The notes under the pieces were generated by a model. The model did no database searches and was not told the origin of the DNA. It saw nothing but the letters and a program-made list of their open reading frames with translations. A stretch of 64,000 bases of DNA, from the NCBI GenBank assembly GCA_964019155.1, contig OZ025243.1, positions 33,166,028 to 33,230,027 of the forward strand, in the 5' to 3' direction. Below are positions 61,175 through 64,000 of the stretch, in pieces. The translations under genes and the position numbers were made by a program. Source of the DNA: Osedax fenrisi. Lineage: Eukaryota; Annelida; Polychaeta; Sabellida; Siboglinidae. The first letter of the stretch is position 1; each line of letters opens with the position of its first letter.

Positions 61175-64000
61175 ATGATGCTGATGATAAGGTTTATTAG
61201 CACTTATCATAGGTGTGGCCACCCCTCGTAGGTGCATATAACAATATAGATAATTAGATAAATAAATAAACAAAACGATAAAATAATATAATTTATAAAA
61301 ATAGTAATATTGTATGATTAAATAATTGAATATATTACATCAATGATATATACGATTTAAGGTGTGTAATGAAGGACGGGTGTGAATGGTTTGATCTAAT
61401 AGAGGCAGGGAGAGAATTCCATAAGGATGGAACAATGTAACTGAAGGCGCGTTTATGGTATTTCAGGTATGAGACACGAGGGCAAATTAGGGAAATGTCA
61501 GCATTTGATCGTAAGGAAGTCAGTGAGCCACGTCCACTGGGCGTCTTAGTAATAGTAGGGAAGTCAAATAAGGAGGAGAAGTATAATCTATTGCTTTATG
61601 AGCGAGTGATAGAAGATGTAGGAGGGAAGGTTTTTTTTTGAGGGAACCAGTTAGATATGAGTTGGTGGGAGTCGGTAATGGAATGGTCAAATCGATTTAT
61701 TGAGAAAATGTTTCGTATAGATGCACGAATTATTCGATTTAAAGGGGATAATGAAGTATTAGGGAGATGATAGCATAGGGAGGAGCAGTAGTCGATACGA
61801 GGGATGACGATTGCGTTTACGAGGACAGTTGTAAGAGGGCGGGTTAAGTATTTTCTTATACGACGAATTTTGAAGAGGTGGTAGTTAGCTGATTTAGATT
61901 AGCTATATGGGAATTTAGGGATAGGTTAGAATCCAAAGTAACTCCAAGATGTATAATAGATGATGAAGGGATGATGGGGAGACCGTCGATGATAATATGA
62001 GGAAAATAATGATAGTTAGATAGGATATTTAGGAGTGCAGATTTTGAAGAGTTAAGTAGAAGATTATTAGATAGAAGCCATGATCTGATAGTTGATGCAC
62101 ATTTACATAATTGTGAGTTATCTGGTAGTACATTGGAGGAGTTGGGTAGGAAGGAATACAGTTGAATATCATCAGCGTAAATGTGATAGTGTACATCTGG
62201 AAATTGACCAATAATATCATGAATAGGGAGGATGTATATTGAGAAGAGGAGGGGGCCGAGTTAAGATCCATGGGGGACACCATAATGAAGAGGACGAGAT
62301 TTTGTAGAGAAATTACAAATTTTAATATATAAGAGGAAAACATTTTAATACGGTTCCACGTATACCAATAATTTCTAATCGTGAGATAAGAACAGAATGG
62401 CTTAAGGAATCGAAGGTACGTGATAGGTTTAATAATATAAGTTGGCAGGAGATATATGGAGATACTGTAGAGTATATATTGTTAAGTATTTGTTGTAGTG
62501 CAGTTTCAGTTGAGTGTCCTCGTCTAAATGCACTCTGAAAAATATCATATAATATATTTTCAGCTTAAATCTATTCAATTGTATAGCAAATATTCGTTCC
62601 AGAATTTTTCTGAGAAACGGAAGTTGTGAAATGGGGCAATAGTTAGCAATTATATTATGATCAAGTAAAGGTTTTTTGAGTATAGGTGTAATTATAGCAT
62701 GATTAAAGGAAGTTGGAAAAATACCATCATTTAGGGAAATAATTATAATATCAAGAATATAGGGGCAGTGAGTATAATTTAGTTTTAAGAGGCAGTTAGG
62801 TTAATTGTGTCAGAAGAATGAGAAGAGGAAGTCTTATAGATAAGATTAGATATTTGGAAATAGAAGGCATATAGAATTTAGAAATATAGTATGGGATTGG
62901 TTTACTAATACAAATGCACGGAATAGAGTTAATTGATAGGATAGATGAAATAGAAGTGCAGGTGCGTTGAATTTTATCAGTAAAATGATTAGCGAATTCA
63001 TAACATAATTCATTTTTTGCAATATTGGGTATATGAGGTATATTGATATATATTTTAGGGGAGAGAAGCTAACGAGCAAGGGCGAAAGAAGCAAGGGGAT
63101 TGGATGTGAGGTTATTTATTTTACTAATATAAAAAGCAGACTTAGCTTTCTATAAATTTGAAGAACTTGCGATATGTATAAAATATTAAGAGGTTACCTG
63201 AAGAGGGGTTACTGTGGAAGATTCGTTCGAGTTTACGTAAGTTGCATTTGAAAGAAACATGTTCGGAGGAAAACCATGGAGAATTTGAATGGATATTAAT
63301 AGTTCGAGTTTTTAGAAGGGTAAATTTATCAATCAATTAAGATAGAACATAATTGAGTGAATCAATGGAACACAGCAATGAAAGTAAGATTAATTTAAGT
63401 TCCGAGGCATAACAATCATAATCAAGAGATCTGTAGTTTCTGCATGTGATGGATTTTTTTCTATAGAGCTGGAGTAAGGAAGAACTAATCGACAAGTTAT
63501 TAGAAAATGATCGGTAATTAAGTCAGATTTATAACAATCAGTGATACACTGATAACTACTATGAGAATTACAAAAAATTAGATAAAGTGAATGACCAGCA
63601 ATATGAGTAGGGAAAGTTATAAATTGAAGAGAGAGAGAGTCAGTAAGATTTTTGAATGTGATATGGGGATGTATATTTGATTTGAAGTGGTAGTAAAAGT
63701 CACCTAGAATAAAGTTATGATTATTGTTAAATAGTATAAGTTATAGAATCATACAATTCATTATAGAAGGTGGTATATTCTTGTTTTGGAAGTCGATAAA
63801 TTATAGTAAAGGAGTAGACAGTATTCATAAAATGTAAAGAAGCTGTCAGTCAATATATAAGAGAAAGAAAGGTAGATAATAGTAGGAGATGGCAGGTTAG
63901 AGTGAACCAATATACCAACTCCTCCACCTCGGCCTTTACTACGAGGTGAAATAAATAGAGAGTATCCAATATCATGGAAGAGAGAGGAAATATCGGAGTC
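61171..64000 (-). pseudogene. CR1/L2-like LINE, most of ORF2, runs off the window
   Basis: Read on the minus strand from 64000: an endonuclease middle with GRGGGVGILVHS (about 63920-63955), a GDFN-like LGDFYYH near 63700, SDLITDHFLIT near 63520 with the catalytic Asp-His, the linker LLKTRTINIHSNSPW and LRKLERIFHS (63190-63320), LDHNIIANYxP-type remnants near 62640, and motif B GVPHGS near 62280. Then come motif C YADDIQLYSF near 62180, the thumb IIHLGVTLDSNLSL near 61950, VIPRIDYCSSL near 61790, and SLWNSLPASIRSNHSHPSF near 61395. The 3' UTR ends AATAAACCTTATCATCAGCA at 61171. Frameshifts and stops occur in every domain. G+C is higher than in its surroundings. Confidence 0.88.

Noticed and set aside
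62029..62343. 104-codon minus-strand frame as an independent gene
   Set aside because: It overlaps LINE motif B and motif C, which read in neighbouring frames; it is part of the frameshifted LINE.

Overview
This window looks like repeat-dominated DNA from an animal nuclear genome with extreme A+T content (roughly four fifths A+T by eye). I recognise no host protein-coding gene, no rRNA, no intact tRNA and no CRISPR array. The animal inference rests on the mix of element types: several LINE clades with an exonuclease-type endonuclease plus reverse transcriptase, a BED/hAT transposase of the vertebrate ZNF862-like type, a gypsy pol remnant, a tRNA-derived SINE, pogo/Tigger-like and hAT-like non-autonomous elements, and very many (TA)n microsatellites. 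I cannot name the species.

Layout. 0-1.7 kb: 3' half of a dead LINE with a 3' UTR hairpin. 1.7-7.3 kb: AT-rich spacer with a 49-bp-arm palindrome at 6.3 kb. 7.3-8.0 kb: LINE RT relic. 8.1-17.9 kb: a block bounded by identical 34-bp inverted repeats with related subterminal tandem repeats; it holds a 103/92-bp satellite, two copies of a 31-bp-TIR MITE, a tandem array split by a 370-bp MITE, and a LINE 3' end containing another MITE. 18-25 kb: spacer, pure (TAA)n arrays, one LINE fragment with an open RT frame, an inverted copy of a dispersed repeat, and a 675-bp Tigger-like MITE. 26-27.3 kb: non-autonomous hAT-like element. 29-31 kb: inverted repeats and a LINE 3' end. 33-37.2 kb: tRNA-SINE followed by the best preserved LINE of the window (one stop and one frameshift). 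37.8-39.5 kb: two very decayed LINE pieces in opposite orientation. 41.8 kb: second SINE copy. 44.5-46.6 kb: hAT transposase pseudogene. 47.9-49.0 kb: solo LINE 3' end and a complete 886-bp miniature LTR retrotransposon. 50.9-51.7 kb: 467-bp tandem duplication. 52.1-53.8 kb: hAT-like element with an exact 8-bp target duplication. 54.9-56.6 kb: internally deleted gypsy element with its 3' LTR. 57.8 kb: third MITE copy. 59.9-60.8 kb and 61.2-64 kb: CR1/L2-like LINE relics; the latter continues past the window end.

Nothing acts together as an operon or pathway. The coherent story is transposition and decay: LINE and hAT enzymes are mostly dead, non-autonomous elements outnumber them, several insertions are nested, and many have target-site duplications that can be read directly. 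Protein calls come from frame-by-frame reading of the sequence against family motifs I know; no database search was possible.
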